From contig CAIIXF020000003.1 of the NCBI GenBank assembly GCA_903813345.2, positions 32,613,151 to 32,677,150 on the forward strand: a stretch of DNA of 64,000 bases, written 5' to 3'. Source of the stretch: Owenia fusiformis. Lineage: Eukaryota > Annelida > Polychaeta > Sabellida > Oweniidae. The position numbers and the translations under genes were made by a program. Within the stretch, counting starts at the first letter, position 1. Each line of letters begins with the position of its first letter. Below are positions 51,080 through 64,000 of this stretch, piece by piece. The notes below the pieces were generated by a model. It saw only the letters and a program-made list of their open reading frames with translations. It was not told the origin of the DNA and made no database searches.

Positions 51080-54000
51080 TGTCAATACCAATACAAATAT
51101 GATCTCATATTAGGATTCATATCTTCTATTTGAATGCCAATTTGAATCCTAATATGAATTTTATGTCACTCTAGCGATTTTCTGCAGCAAATGTAGTCGA
51201 ATGTCAATCCCAATACAAATATGAGCTCATATTAGGATTCGCTTTCTCTGTTTGAATCCTAATACGAATACTCATATGAATCCTAATATGGTTGTTTATA
51301 TCATTCTAGCAATGAAGGATGATTTTTCTGCAGCAAATTTGGTCGAATGTCAATACCAATACAAATATGATCTCATATTAGGATTCAACAAATATGTTTG
51401 AATCCTAATACGAATACTAATATGAATGCTAATATGATTGTTCACATCATTCTAGCAAAGAAAGGCGACTTTTCTGCAGCAAAATGTGGTCGAATGTCAA
51501 TACCAATACAAATATGAGCTCATATTAGCATTCACCAACTATCTTTGAATCCTAATACGAATACTAATATGAATCCTAATATGGTTGTTTAAATCATTCT
51601 AGCGAAGAAAGATGACCTTTCTGCTGCAATTGCGGTCGAAAGTCAATACCAATACAAATATGAGCTCATATTAGGATTCGCAAAGTCTGTTTGAATACTA
51701 ATACGAATACTAATATGAATCCTAATATGGTTGTTTATATCATTCTAGCGAAGAAGGATGACTTTTCTGCAGGAAATGTGGTCGAAAGTCAATACCAATA
51801 CAAATATGAGCTCATATGAGCATTCACCAACTATGTTTGAATCCTAATACGAATACTAATATGAATCCTAATATGGTTGTTTATATCATTCTAGCGAAGA
51901 AAGATGACTTTTCTGCTGCAATTGCAGTCGAATATCAATACCAATACAAATATGAGCTCATATTAGGATTCGCAAAGTCTGTTTGAATACTAATACGAAT
52001 ACTAATATGAATCCTAATATGGTTGTTTATATCATTCTAGCGAAGAAGGATGACTTTTCTGGAGGAAATGTGATCGAAAGTCAATACCAATACAAATATG
52101 AGCTCCTATTAGAATTCGCATACTCTGTTTGAATCCTAATATGAATACTAATATGGTTATCTATATCACAATAGCGAAGAAACACGATTATTCTACAGCA
52201 AATGTGGTCGAATGGCAATACCAATACAAATATGAGCTCATATTAGCATTCACCAACTATGTTTGAATCCTAATACGAATACTAATATGAATCCTAATAT
52301 GGTTGTTTATATAATTATAGCGAAAGAGGGTGATTTTATTGCAGCAAATGTGGTCGAATGGCAATTCCAATACAAATATGATCTCATATTAGGATTCAAC
52401 AAATACGTTTGAATCCTAATATGAATACTAATATGAATGCTAATATGGTTGTTTATATCATTCTAGCTAAGAAAGACGACTTTTCTGCTGCAAACGCGGT
52501 CGAATGTCAATACCAATACAAATATGATCTCATAGGATTCAACAAATATGTTTGAATCCTAATACGAATACTAATATGAATGCTAATATGGTTGTTTACA
52601 TCATTCTAGCAAAGAAAGACCACCTTTCTGCTGCAAATGCGGTCTAATGTCAATACCAATACAAATATGAGCTCATATTAGCATTCACCAACTATGTTTG
52701 AATCCTAATACGAATACTAATATGAATCCTAATATGGTTGTTTATATAATTATAGCGAAAGAGGGTGATTTTATTGCAGCAAATGTGGTCGAATGGCAAT
52801 TCCAATACAAATATGATCTCATATTAGGATTCAACAAATACGTTTGAATGCTAATATGAATACTAATATGAATGCTAATATGGTTGTTTATATCATTCTA
52901 GCTAAGAAAGACGACTTTTCTGCTGCAAACGCGGTCGAATGTCAATACCAATACAAATATGATCTCATAGGATTCAACAAATATGTTTGAATCCTAATAC
53001 GAATACTAATATGAATGCTAATATGGTTGTTTACATCATTCTAGCAAAGAAAGACCACCTTTCTGCTGCAAATGCGGTCTAATGTCAATACCAATACAAA
53101 TATGAGCTCATATTAGGATTCGCAAAGTCTGTTTGAATACTAATACGAATACTAATATGAATCTTAATATGGTTGTTTATATCATTCTAGCAAAGAGGAA
53201 TGGCTTTTCTGCAGGAAATGTGGTCGAAAGTCAATACCAATACAAATATGAGCTCATATGAGCATTCACCACTTATGTTTGAATCCTTATACGAATATTA
53301 ATATGAATCCTAATATGGTTGTTTATATCATTCTAGCGAAGAAAGATGACTTTTCTGCTGCAATTGCGGTCGAATGTCAATACAAATACAAATATGAGCT
53401 CATATTAGGATTCGCAAAGTCTGTTTCAATACTAATACGAATACTAATATGAATCCTAATATGGTTGTTTATATAATTCTAGCAACGAAGGATGATTTTT
53501 CTGCAGCAAATGTGGTCGAATGTCAATACCAATACAAATATGAGCTCATATTAGAATTTGGATACTATGTTTGAATCCTAATACGAATACTAATATGAAT
53601 CCTAATATGGTTGTTCATATAATTCTAGCGAAGAAGGATGATTTTTCTGCAGGAAATGTGGTCGAATGTCAATACCAATACAAGTATGATCTCGTATAAG
53701 GATTTAACAAATATGTTTGAATCCTAATACGAATACTAATATGAATGCTAATTTGGTTGTTTACATCATTTTAGCAAAGAAAGACGACTTTTCTGCTTCA
53801 AATGCGGTCGAATGTCAATACCAATACAAATATGAGCTCATAATAGGATTCGCTTTCTCTGTTTGAATCCTAATACAAATACTAATATGAATCCTAATAT
53901 GGTTGTTTATATCATTCTAGCAAAAAAGGATGACATTTCTGCAGGAGATGTGGTCGAATGTCAATACCAATACAAATATGAGCTCATATTAGAATTCGCA

Positions 54001-56325
54001 TACCATGTTTGAATCCTAATACGAATACTAATATGAATCCTAATATGGTTGTTTATATAATTCTAGCGAAGAAGGATGATTTTTCTGCAGCAAATGTGGT
54101 CGAATGTCAATACCAATACAAATATGATCTCATATTAGGATTCAACAAATATGTTTGAATCCTAATACGAATACTAATATGAATCCTAATATGGTTGTTT
54201 ATATCATTCTAGCGTAGAAGGATGACATTTCTGCAGGAAATGTGGTCGAAAGTCAATACCAATACAAATATGAGCTCATATTAGAATTTGCATACTCTGT
54301 TTGAATCCTAATACGAATCCTAATATGAATACTAATATGGTAATCTATATCATAATAGCGAAGAAACACGATTATTCTACAGCAAATGTGGTCGAATGTC
54401 AATACCAATACAAATATGAGCTCATATTAGGATTCAACACATATGTTTGAATCCTAATACGAATACTAATATTAATGCTTATATGGTTGTTTACATCATT
54501 CTAGAGAAGAAAGACGACTTTTCTGCTGCAAATGCAGTCGAATGTCAATACCAATACAAATATGCGCTTATATTAGGATTCGCTTACTCTGTTTGAATCC
54601 TAATACGAATACTAATATGAATCCTAATATGGTTATCTATATCACAATAGCGAAGAAACGCGGTTTTTCTACAGAAAATGTGGTCGAATGTCAATACCAA
54701 TATAACTATGAGCTCATATTAGCATTCACCAACTATGTTTGAATCCTAATACGAATACTAATATGAATCCTAATATGGTTTTTCATATCATTCTAGCGAA
54801 GAAGAACGACTTTCTGCTGCAAATGCAGTCGAATGTCAACACCAATACAAATATGAGCTCATATTAGGATTCACCAAATATGTTTGAATCCCAATACGAA
54901 TACTAATTTGAATCCTAATATGGTTGTTTACATCATTCTAGCAAAGAAAGACGACTTTTCTACAGTAAATGTGGTCGAATGTCAATACCAATACAACTAT
55001 GCGTTCGAATTGGGATTCGCCAACTGTGTCCGAATCCTAATACGAATCCTAATATGAATACTAATATGGTTATCTATATCACAATAGCGAAGAAACACGA
55101 TACTTCTACAGCAAATGTGGTCGAATGTCAATACCAATACAAATATGAGCTCATATTAGCATTCACCAACTATGTTTGAATCCTAATACGAATACAAATA
55201 TGAATCCTAATACGGTTGTTTATATAATTCTAGCGAAGAAGGATGACTTTTCTGCTGCAATTGCGGTCAAATGTCAATACCAATACAAATATGAGCTCAT
55301 TTTAGGATTCGCCAGGTCTGTTTGAATCCTAATACGAATACTAATATGAATCCTAATATGGTTGCTTATATCATTCTATCTATTTGAATCCTAATACGAA
55401 TCCTAATATGAATACTAATATGATTATCTAAATTACAATAGCGTAGAAAGATGATTTGTCTATAGCAAATGTGGTTGAATGTCAACACCAATACAAATAT
55501 AAGTTCATATTAGGATTCGCCAACTATGTTTGAATCCCAACTTCAATCCTAATATGAATCCTAATATGGTTGTTTATATCATTCTAGTGAAGAAACACAA
55601 ATTTTCTACAGCAAATGTGGTCGAGTGTCAATACCAATACAACTATGCGTTCACATTAGGATTCGCCAACTGTTTTCGAATCCTAATACGAATCCTAATA
55701 TGAATCCTAATATGGTTATCTATATCACAATAGCAAAGAAACAAGATACTTCTACAGCAAATGTGGTCGAATGTCAATATCGATACAATTATGTGCTCAT
55801 ATTAGGATTCACCAACTATGTTTGAATCCTAATACTAATACTATATATGAATCCTAATATGGTTGTTTATATCATTCTAGTGAAGAAAGACGACTTTTCT
55901 GCTGCAAATGCGGTCGAATGTCAATACCAATACAACTATGCGTTCATATTGGGATTCGCTAACTGTGTTCGAATCCTAATACGAATCCTAATATGAATCT
56001 TAATATGGTTATCTATATCACAATAGCAAATGTGGTTGAATGTCAATATCAATACAATTATGAGCTCATGTTAGGATTCACCAACTATGTTTGAATCCTA
56101 ATACGAATACTAATGTGAAACCTAATATGGTTGTTTATATCATTCTAGTGAAGAAACACAAATTATTCTACAGCAAATGTGGTCGAATGTCAATACCAAT
56201 ACAAATATGAGCTCATATTAGCATTCACCAACTATGTTTGAATCCTAATACGAATACTAATATGAATCCTAATATGGTTGTTTATATCATTCTAGCGAAG
56301 AAAGATGACTTTTCTGCTGCAATTG
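51080..56325 (+). repeat. Left arm tandem array (~36 units of ~146 bp)
   Basis: Units recur at 145-147 bases, for example at about 51496, 51641, 51788 and 51935. A three-unit higher-order repeat of about 437 bases is visible: 52200-52640 recurs at 52640-53080, including the rare CGAAAGAGGGTGATTTTATT variant. Confidence 0.9.
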
Positions 56326-56329
56326 GTAT

Positions 56330-59300
56330 TGACATTCGACCACATTTCCTGCAGAAAAGTCATCCTTCTTCGCTAGAATTATATAATAAACCATATTAGG
56401 ATTCATATTACTATTCGCATTAGGATTCCAACAGAGTAAGCGAATCTTAATCTGAGCTCATATTTGTATTGGGATTGACATTCGACCGCATTTGTTGTAG
56501 AAAATTTGTGTTTCTTCACTAGAATGATATAAACAACCATATTAGGTTTCATATTAGTATTCGTATTAGGATTCAAACATAGTTGGTGAATCCTAACATG
56601 AGCTCATAATTGTATTGATATTGACATTCAACCACATTTGCTATTGTGATATAGATAACCATATTAAGATTCATATTAGGATTCGTATTAGGATTCGAAC
56701 ACAGTTAGCGAATCCCAATATGAACGCATAGTTGTATTGGTATTGACATTCGACCGCATTTGCAGCAGAAAAGTCGTCTTTCTTCACTAGAATGATATAA
56801 ACAACCATATTAGGATTCATATTAGTATTAGTATTAGGATTCAAACATAGTTGGTGAATCCTAATATGAGCACATAATTGTATCGATATTGACATTCGAC
56901 CACATTTGCTGTAGAAGTATCTTGTTTCTTTGCTATTGTGATATAGATAACCATATTAGGATTCATATTAGGATTCGTATTAGGATTCGAAAACAGTTGG
57001 CGAATCCTAATGTGAACGCATAGTTGTATTGGTATTGACACTCGACCACATTTGCTGTAGAAAATTTGTGTTTCTTCACTAGAATGATATAAACAACCAT
57101 ATTAGGATTCATTTTAGGATTGAAGTTGGGATTCAAACATAGTTGGCGAATCCTAATATGAACTTATATTTGTATTGGTGTTGACATTCAACCACATTTG
57201 CTATAGACAAATCATCTTTCTACGCTATTGTGATATAGATAACCATATTAGTATTCATATTAGGATTCGTATTAGGATTCAAATAGATAGAATGATATAA
57301 GCAACCATATTAGGATTCATATTAGTATTCGTATTAGGATTCAAACAGACCTGGCGAATCCTAATATGAGCTCATATTTGTATTGGTATTGACATTTGAC
57401 CGCAATTGCAGCAGAAAAGTCATCCTTCTTCGCTAGAATTATATAAACAACCGTATTAGGATTCATATTAATATTCGTATTAGGATTCAAACATAGTTGG
57501 TGAATGCTAATATGAGCTCATATTTGTATTGGTATTGACATTCGACCACATTTGCTGTAGAAGTATCGTGTTTCTTCGCTATTGTGATATAGATAATCAT
57601 ATTAGTATTCATATTAGGATTCGTATTAGGATTTGGACACAGTTGGCGAATCCCAATTCGAACGCATAGTTGTATTGGTATTGACATTCGACCACATTTA
57701 CTGTAGAAAAGTCGTCTTTCTTTGCTAGAATGATGTAAACAACCATATTAGGATTCATATTAGTATTCGTATTGGGATTCAAACATATTTGGTGAATCCT
57801 AATATGAGCTCATATTTGTATTGGTATTGACATTCGACTGCATTTGCAGCAGAAAGTCGTTCTTCTTCGCTAGAATGATATGAAAAACCATATTAGGATT
57901 CATATTAGTATTCGTATTAGGATTCAAACATAGTTGGTGAATGCTAATATGAGCTCATAGTTATATTGGTATTGACATTCGACCACATTTTCTGTAGAAA
58001 AACCGCGTTTCTTCGCTATTGTGATATAGATAACCATATTAGGATTCATATTAGTATTCGTATTAGGATTCAAACAGAGTAAGCGAATCCTAATATAAGC
58101 TCATATTTGTATTGGTATTGACATTCGACTGCATTTGCAGCAGAAAAGTCGTCTTTCTTCTCTAGAATGATGTAAACAACCATATAAGCATTAATATTAG
58201 TATTCGTATTAGGATTCAAACATATGTGTTGAATCCTAATATGAGATCATATTTGTATTGGTATTGACATTCGACCACATTTGCTGTTGAAAAGTCGTGT
58301 TTCTTCGCTAGAATGATATAGACAACCATATTAGGATTCATATTAGTATTCGCACTAGGATTCAAACATAGTTGGTGAATGCTAATATGAGCTCATAGTT
58401 ATAGTTATTGACATTCGACCACATTTTCTGTAGAAAAAATCGCGTTTCTTTGCTATTGTGATATAGATAACCATATTAGGATTCATATTAGTATTCGTAT
58501 TGAATTCAAACAGAGTAAGCGAATCCTAATATAAGCTCATATTTGTATTGGTATTGACATTCGACTGCATTTGCAGCAGAAAAGTCGTCTTTCTTCTCTA
58601 GAATGATGTAAACAACCATATAAGCATTCATATTAGTATTCGTATTAGGATTCAAACATATGTGTTGAATCCTAATATGAGATCATATTTGTATTGGTAT
58701 TGACATTCGACCGCATTTGCAGCAGAAAAGTCGTCTTTCTTTGCTAGAATGATGTAAACAACCATATTAGGATTCATATTAGTATTCGTATTGGGATTCA
58801 AACATATTTGGTGAATCCTAATATGAGCGCATATTTTTATTGGTATTGATATTCGACCGCATTTGCAGCAGAAAAGTCGTCTTTCTTCGCTTGAATGATA
58901 TGAAAAACCGTATTAGGATTCATATTAGTATTCGTATTAGGATTCAAACAGACCTGGCGAATCCTAATATGAGCTCATATTTGTATTGGTATTGACATTT
59001 GACCGCAATTGCAGCAGAAAAGTCATCCTTCTTCGCTATAATTATATAAACAACCGTATTAGGATTCATATTAGTATTCGTATTAGGATTCAAACATAGT
59101 TGATGAATGCTAATATGAGCTCATATTTGTATTGGTATTGACATTCGACCACATTTGCTGTAGAAGTATCGTGTTTCTTCGCTATTGTGATATAGATAAC
59201 CATATTAGTATTCATATTAGGATTCGTATTAGGATTCGGACACAGTTGGCGAATCCCAATTCGAACGCATAGTTGTATTGGTATTGGCATTCGACCACAT

Positions 59301-61440
59301 TTACTGTAGAAAAGTCGTCTTTCTTTGCTAGAATGATGTAAACAACCATATTAGGATTCATATTAGTATTCGTATTGGGATTCAAACATATTTGGTGAAT
59401 CCTAATATGAGCTCATATTTGTATTGGTATTGACATTCGACCGCATTTGCAGCAGAAAGTCGTTTTTCTTCGCTAGAATGATATGAAAAACCATATTAGG
59501 ATTCATATTAGTATTCGTATTAGGATTCAAACATAGTTGGTGAATGCTAATATGAGCTCATAGTTATAGTTATTGACATTCGACCACATTTTCTGTAGAA
59601 AAAATCGCGTTTCTTTGCTATTGTGATATAGATAACCATATTAGGATTCATATTAGTATTCGTATTAGGATTCAAACAGAGTAAGCGAATCCTAATATAA
59701 GCTCATATTTGTATTGGTATTGACATTCGACTGCATTTGCAGCAGAAAAGTCGTCTTTCTTCTCTAGAATGATGTAAACAACCTTATAAGCATTCATATT
59801 AGTATTCGTATTAGGATTCAAACATATGTGTTGAATCCTAATATGAGATCATATTTGTATTGGTATTGACATTCGACCACATTTGTTGCAGAAAAATCAT
59901 CCTTCTTCGTTAGAATTATATAAACAACCGTATTAGGATTCATATTAGTATTCGTATTAGGATTCAAACATAGTTGGTGAATGCTAATATGAGCTCATAT
60001 TTGTATTGGTATTGAAATTCGACCACATTTGCTATAGAAGTATCGTGTTTCGTCGCTATTGTGATATAGATAACCATATTAGTATTCATATTAGGATTCG
60101 TATTAGGATTCGAACACAGTTGGCGAATCCCAATATGAACGCATAGTTGTATTGGTATTGACATTCGACCACATTTGCTGTAGGAAATTTGTGTTTCTTC
60201 ACTAGAATGATATAAACGACCATATTAAGATTCATATTAGGATTGAAATTGGGATTCAAACATAGTTGGCCAATCCTAATATAAACTCATATTTGTATTG
60301 GTGCATGTTGACATTCAACCACATTTGCTATAGACAAATCGTCTTTCTACGCTATTGTGATATAGATAACCATATAAGTATTCATATTAGGATTCGTATT
60401 AGGATTCGAACAGTTGGCGAATCTCAATATGAACGCATAGTTGTATTGGTATTGACATTCGACCACATTTACTGTAGAAAAGTCGTCTTTCTTTGCTAGA
60501 ATGATGTAAACAACCATATTAGGATTCATATAAGTATTCGTATTGGGATTCAAACATATTTGGTGAATCCTAATATGAGCTCATATCTGTATTGGTATTG
60601 ACATTCGACCACATTTTCTGTAGAAAAATCGCGTTTCTTCGCTATTGTGATATAGATAACCATATTAAGATTCATATTAGGATTCGTATTAGGATTCGAA
60701 CACAGTTGGCGAATCCCAATATGAACGCATAGTTGTATTGGTATTGACATTTGACCACATTTGCTGTAGAAAAGTCGTGTTTCTTTGCTAGAATGATATA
60801 AACAACCGTATTAGGATTCATATTAGTATTCGTATTAGGATTCAAACAGACCTGGCCAATCTTAATATGACCTCATATTTGTTTTGGTATTGACATTCGA
60901 CCACATTTGCTGTAGAAGTATCATGTTTCTTCGCTATTGTGATATAGATAACCATATTAGGATTCATATTAGGATTCGGTTTAGGATTTGAACACGTACA
61001 CAGTTGGCGAATCCCAATATGAACGCATAGTTGTATTGGTATTGACATTAGACCACATTTGCTGTAGAAAAGTCGTGTTTCTTCGCTAGAATGATATAAA
61101 CAACCATATTAGGATTCATATTAGTATTCGTATTAGGATTCAAACAGACCTGGCGAATCCTGATATGAGCTCATATTTGTATTGGTATTGACATTCGACC
61201 ACATTTGATGCAGAAAATCGTCATTCTTTGCAAGAAGGATATAAATAACCATATTGGGATTCATGTTGGGATTGAAATTGGGATTCAAACATAGTTGGCG
61301 AATCCTAATATGAGCGCATATTTGTATTGGTATTGACATTCGAGTACATTTGATACATAAACTTCAACATTCATTGGTATAATGATAAACTTAACCATAT
61401 TTTGATTCATATTAGGTTTCATATTTGTATTGGTATTGAC
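56330..61440 (-). repeat. Right arm tandem array, inverse of the left arm
   Basis: The same unit on the opposite strand. Near the middle the two arms mirror each other unit by unit: variant units at 55625, 54979 and 54542 have their inverses at 57041, 57687 and 58124, each pair summing to 112,666. Farther out the arms differ by gained and lost units. Confidence 0.9.
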
Positions 61441-61639
61441 ATTCAAGCTCACCAGCTGCTGGTCATTTTGAATCCCAATCCCAATACCAATATGCAGCCA
61501 ACTTTACCCACTTATTCAAATTCATAATTGCAATAAAAAGTACGTATTTTGTAGTATTCCAAACATGTTTTCCAACGAGTTGAACATAAATTGTGATTAC
61601 ATAATAAAGGTGTGTTCGTTTCTTTTCAGCTGTTTTCAC

Positions 61640-62153
61640 TGGTGATCCACCCGATTACGCTGGGACCGTTTCGGTAACAAAATGTCGGAACGTCGAAGGT
61701 ACGATTTTTCTTTTTCCTTATTTCACACGTTGTAGGCAGAATTCCCTCGACATTTTTATCACAAACGTGTATCAGTACCACATGTTCAAGAAGATGTACA
61801 CATTTGCGAACAAATAGTTCAGAAGACAACGGAATCGTCGATTTAATTCCTCACTTAAGTTACAAAAACGGTATTTCGAAAACAGTTAAGATCTGCACTT
61901 TTAACCCCTACCGTTTATGCAACTTAAGTGAGGAATTAAATCGACGATTCTGTTGTCTTCTGAGCTATTTTCTCGCAAACATGTACATTTTGTAAAACAT
62001 ATGGTACTGATACATGTTTGTGAGAAAAAATGTCGTGGGGAATCTGCCTACGACGTGAAATAAGGAAAAAAGAAAAATCGTACCTTAGACGTTCCGACAT
62101 TTTGTTACCGAAACGAATCGTTTCGGTAACCAGCGTAATCGAGCGGATCACCA
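61640..62153. mobile_element. Foldback MITE with TGGTGATCC ends (514 bp, TSD ttcac)
   Basis: Starts TGGTGATCC and ends GGATCACCA, flanked by TTCAC (61635-61639 and 62154-62158). The arms are inverse for over 200 bases, including GTTACCGAAACG-type and ACTTAAGTGAGGAATTAAAT blocks. The right arm carries an extra perfect palindrome at 62104-62130. Confidence 0.88.
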
Positions 62154-62159
62154 TTCACC

Positions 62160-63055
62160 AGTGTGTTTTGCCCTTCATGTGGTGCTCATATTCCTCTTTG
62201 CAACTGATTATACATTTATTCGAATGTATTCAATATGATAACCGAAAGTGTTTTCAAGCACACAGGGGGACAAATTAGATGCAGTTTGTCTCAAAATTAG
62301 TCACACCTTTCTGTCAGGATGGGTTCAGTTGCCAAAAACAGTTGATTCATGGAAATATATCATTTTGAAACTCCGAATCGGAGTGCAAAATGTCATGCTC
62401 GCCATATTAAATATTGTGGGAATTTTTAATTCCCCCTGAGTAGTACTAGGGTTTGTGAAACGTTTATTTTACTGGGTTTTATGTTATTTCATCTTTATTT
62501 CATGTTCTGTCCACTGTAATTAAAGAATTGTATTGTAAAGTGTCTATGTGCAGAATCTCATCTAGGCACTTGGATGTTTACTGAATCAGCCGACGGCCTT
62601 GGAATAAATTTGCATAATTAGGCACTCAGCAACAGAGCTCAACCAATCAGATGGCTTCATTTGAATTTACCGCCAACTTAAGTTGTATTTTCCCATGATG
62701 CAACCTGAGATGTCTGGACTTTAGCGTGAGATCGTGACCTGTAAATCAGAGCTTACCAAGATTTTGTACAAGCAGGACCTCGTCAGTTTGGGGCATTTTA
62801 TGTGCGAGCGTGGCTGATTACAACTGTGGATTATATTTGGATATTATTTGACTATTTGCTGCTATTGCTTGATGTAAATTGCGTGCGTTGCGACAATTGG
62901 GGAAAAGACAAGACAATAGATAGTTCTTTGGTGAGTGACAATTTGATTATTGAGTTTGACGCCATATTGCCGTCCGCCATTTTGATTTCTTCTTCCCAGA
63001 GTTCCCTGCGGTCGGCCATCTTTATTTTTTACGGAAGTGACGCCATCTTAAGGAG
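62160..63055. other. Unassigned stretch before a tandem repeat
   Basis: No gene recognised. The part from about 62580 is less AT-rich and contains CCGCCATTTTGATT-type motifs that occur near other repeats in this window. Confidence 0.3.
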
Positions 63056-63059
63056 TGAT

Positions 63060-63940
63060 TCCTTCTCTGAGTAGTTACAACTCTTGTCTAATCTCAGTTT
63101 GATTGATATTCGAGAGTCGTGTCTGCTCTGAGGACTGTCAGCTCTGAGTCATTACTACTCCATTTGCCCGAGGATCGCCAACTCCGAGTAATTATGGCTC
63201 TTGTCTAATCTCAGTTTGATTGATATTCAAGAGTCATATCTGCTCCGAGGACTCACTGCTCCGAGTCATTACTCCTCCATTGACTCCGAGAATTGCCAGC
63301 TCCGAGTGATTACTCCTCCAATTATTAAGTGTTATATCTCCTCTGAGTTATATTTGGTCCGAGTAGTTACAGCTCTGTCTAATCTCCGTTGTGATTGATA
63401 TTCGAGAGTTGTATCTGCTCCGAGGATTGCCAGCTCCGAGCGATTACTCCTCCATCTAGTTGAGAGCCATACCTACTCCGAGGATTGCCAGCTCCGAGTG
63501 ATTACTCCTCCATCTAGTTGAGAGCCATACCTACTCTGAGGACTCACTGCTCCGAGTGCTTACTCCTCCATCTATTCTAGAGTGGAATCTGCTCCGAGGG
63601 TTGAGAATACAACTCCGTCTAATCTCAGTTTAATGATCGATATTCGTGAGTTGCTTCTTCTCTTCCTCCGAGTTATTGATGATCCGAAATTGATACAAGT
63701 TGCTGAACTTGATGTACCCTCCGAGGTGATTTGACTCCTCCAGAAGTTAGATACTGAGGTTACACTACTGGAACCAAGGTATTTCTGTGTTGCAAGGTTT
63801 ATTCCATTGGAGCCAAGGTTACTCCACCGGAACTAAGGTACTCCGAGATCGAGAAGTAGCAGCTCTGGTCTAATCTCACCATCTGATTGACATTCCAGAG
63901 GTGTTATTTCTCTGTAGAGGGTGACGAGGTTTCTCCTGTG
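63060..63940. repeat. Degenerate tandem repeat with CTCCGAGTGATTACTCCTCC motif
   Basis: Imperfect units of about 60-100 bases repeat CTCCGAG, GATTGCCAGCTCCGAG and ATTACTCCTCCAT, along with several GTCTAATCTCAGTTTGATTG blocks. It continues near the end of the window, so its nature cannot be settled; it could be the leader or a terminal repeat of a larger element starting here. Confidence 0.7.
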
Positions 63941-64000
63941 AAGTGGCGACTCCCGAGCAGAGTGCTCCAGAGCCTGGACCCCTTCCAAGAGACAGAGTTT

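Larger units (their letters stand above)
51005..61513. mobile_element. Giant 10.5-kb foldback element: inverted arms of ~146-bp tandem repeats, 9-bp TSD
   Basis: The left end is AAGTGGGTAAAGTTGGCTGC and the right end is its exact inverse; the 9-base sequence ATTCAAATT stands directly outside both (50996-51004 and 61514-61522). Between them lie about 70 copies of a unit of about 146 bases: forward to about 56,325 and inverted after it. Each unit has CAATACCAATACAAATATGA, a GAGCTCATATTAGGATTC block, AAT-hexamer runs (AATCCTAATACGAATACTAA), GGTTGTTTATATCATTCTAG, and a TTTTCTGCTGCAAATG block. No transposase frame is present. Long, internally repeated arms and a 9-base duplication resemble Drosophila FB and sea-urchin TU foldback elements, or a Mutator-like element with long TIRs. 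Confidence 0.93.

Noticed and set aside
54542-61339. Repeated ~66-residue open frames (MSIPIQLC...PNTNPNMN) as a repetitive protein family
   Set aside because: The unit is about 146 bases, not a multiple of three, so successive units fall in different frames. The frames appear on opposite strands in the two arms and stop at TTTGA in each unit. They are by-products of the AAT-hexamer composition.

Overview
This is eukaryotic, animal-type DNA: AT-rich, with small exons, GT-AG introns, polyadenylation signals and a very dense load of non-autonomous DNA transposons. The gene families seen (short-chain collagen C4-like, cholinesterase-like carboxylesterase, ShKT-domain secreted protein) together suggest a marine invertebrate. 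I cannot place the species. Open frames alone mislead here; I built the genes by joining exons at splice sites with matching phase.

Layout. About 2.1-11.7 kb, minus strand: a five-exon gene for a type II membrane collagen with a C-terminal short-chain collagen C4-like domain. Its last intron holds a 4.8-kb foldback element, and a decayed copy of its 3' end lies just downstream. About 12.2-14.8 kb: two inverted-repeat elements, one with a 5-bp target duplication (TSD) and one with a TA TSD. About 15.3-21.65 kb, plus strand: a complete ten-exon carboxylesterase/cholinesterase-like gene with all three catalytic residues, one GC-AG intron, and an intronic minisatellite built from a copied 5' splice site. 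About 21.7-25.3 kb: gene-poor repeats. About 25.5-36.45 kb, plus strand: a gene for a small secreted coiled-coil protein made of 42-bp, 14-residue exons; its introns hold at least six inserted elements, two of them nested. About 36.6-39.45 kb: two more elements. About 39.65-49.6 kb, minus strand: a four-exon gene for a secreted protein with a short coiled coil and two ShKT domains; its first intron is packed with TTAA-flanked palindromes. 51,005-61,513: a 10.5-kb giant foldback element whose two arms are tandem arrays of a ~146-bp unit, bounded by a 9-bp TSD. 61.6-62.2 kb: another foldback MITE. 63.06-63.94 kb: a degenerate tandem repeat of unknown nature.

The three smaller genes all encode extracellular or surface proteins that would oligomerise through coiled coils (one also through a collagen helix); the fourth is a secreted esterase. 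No operon-like or pathway link is visible. The main novelty is the mobile-element content: several intact TIR/TSD pairs can be read directly, the giant foldback element above all.
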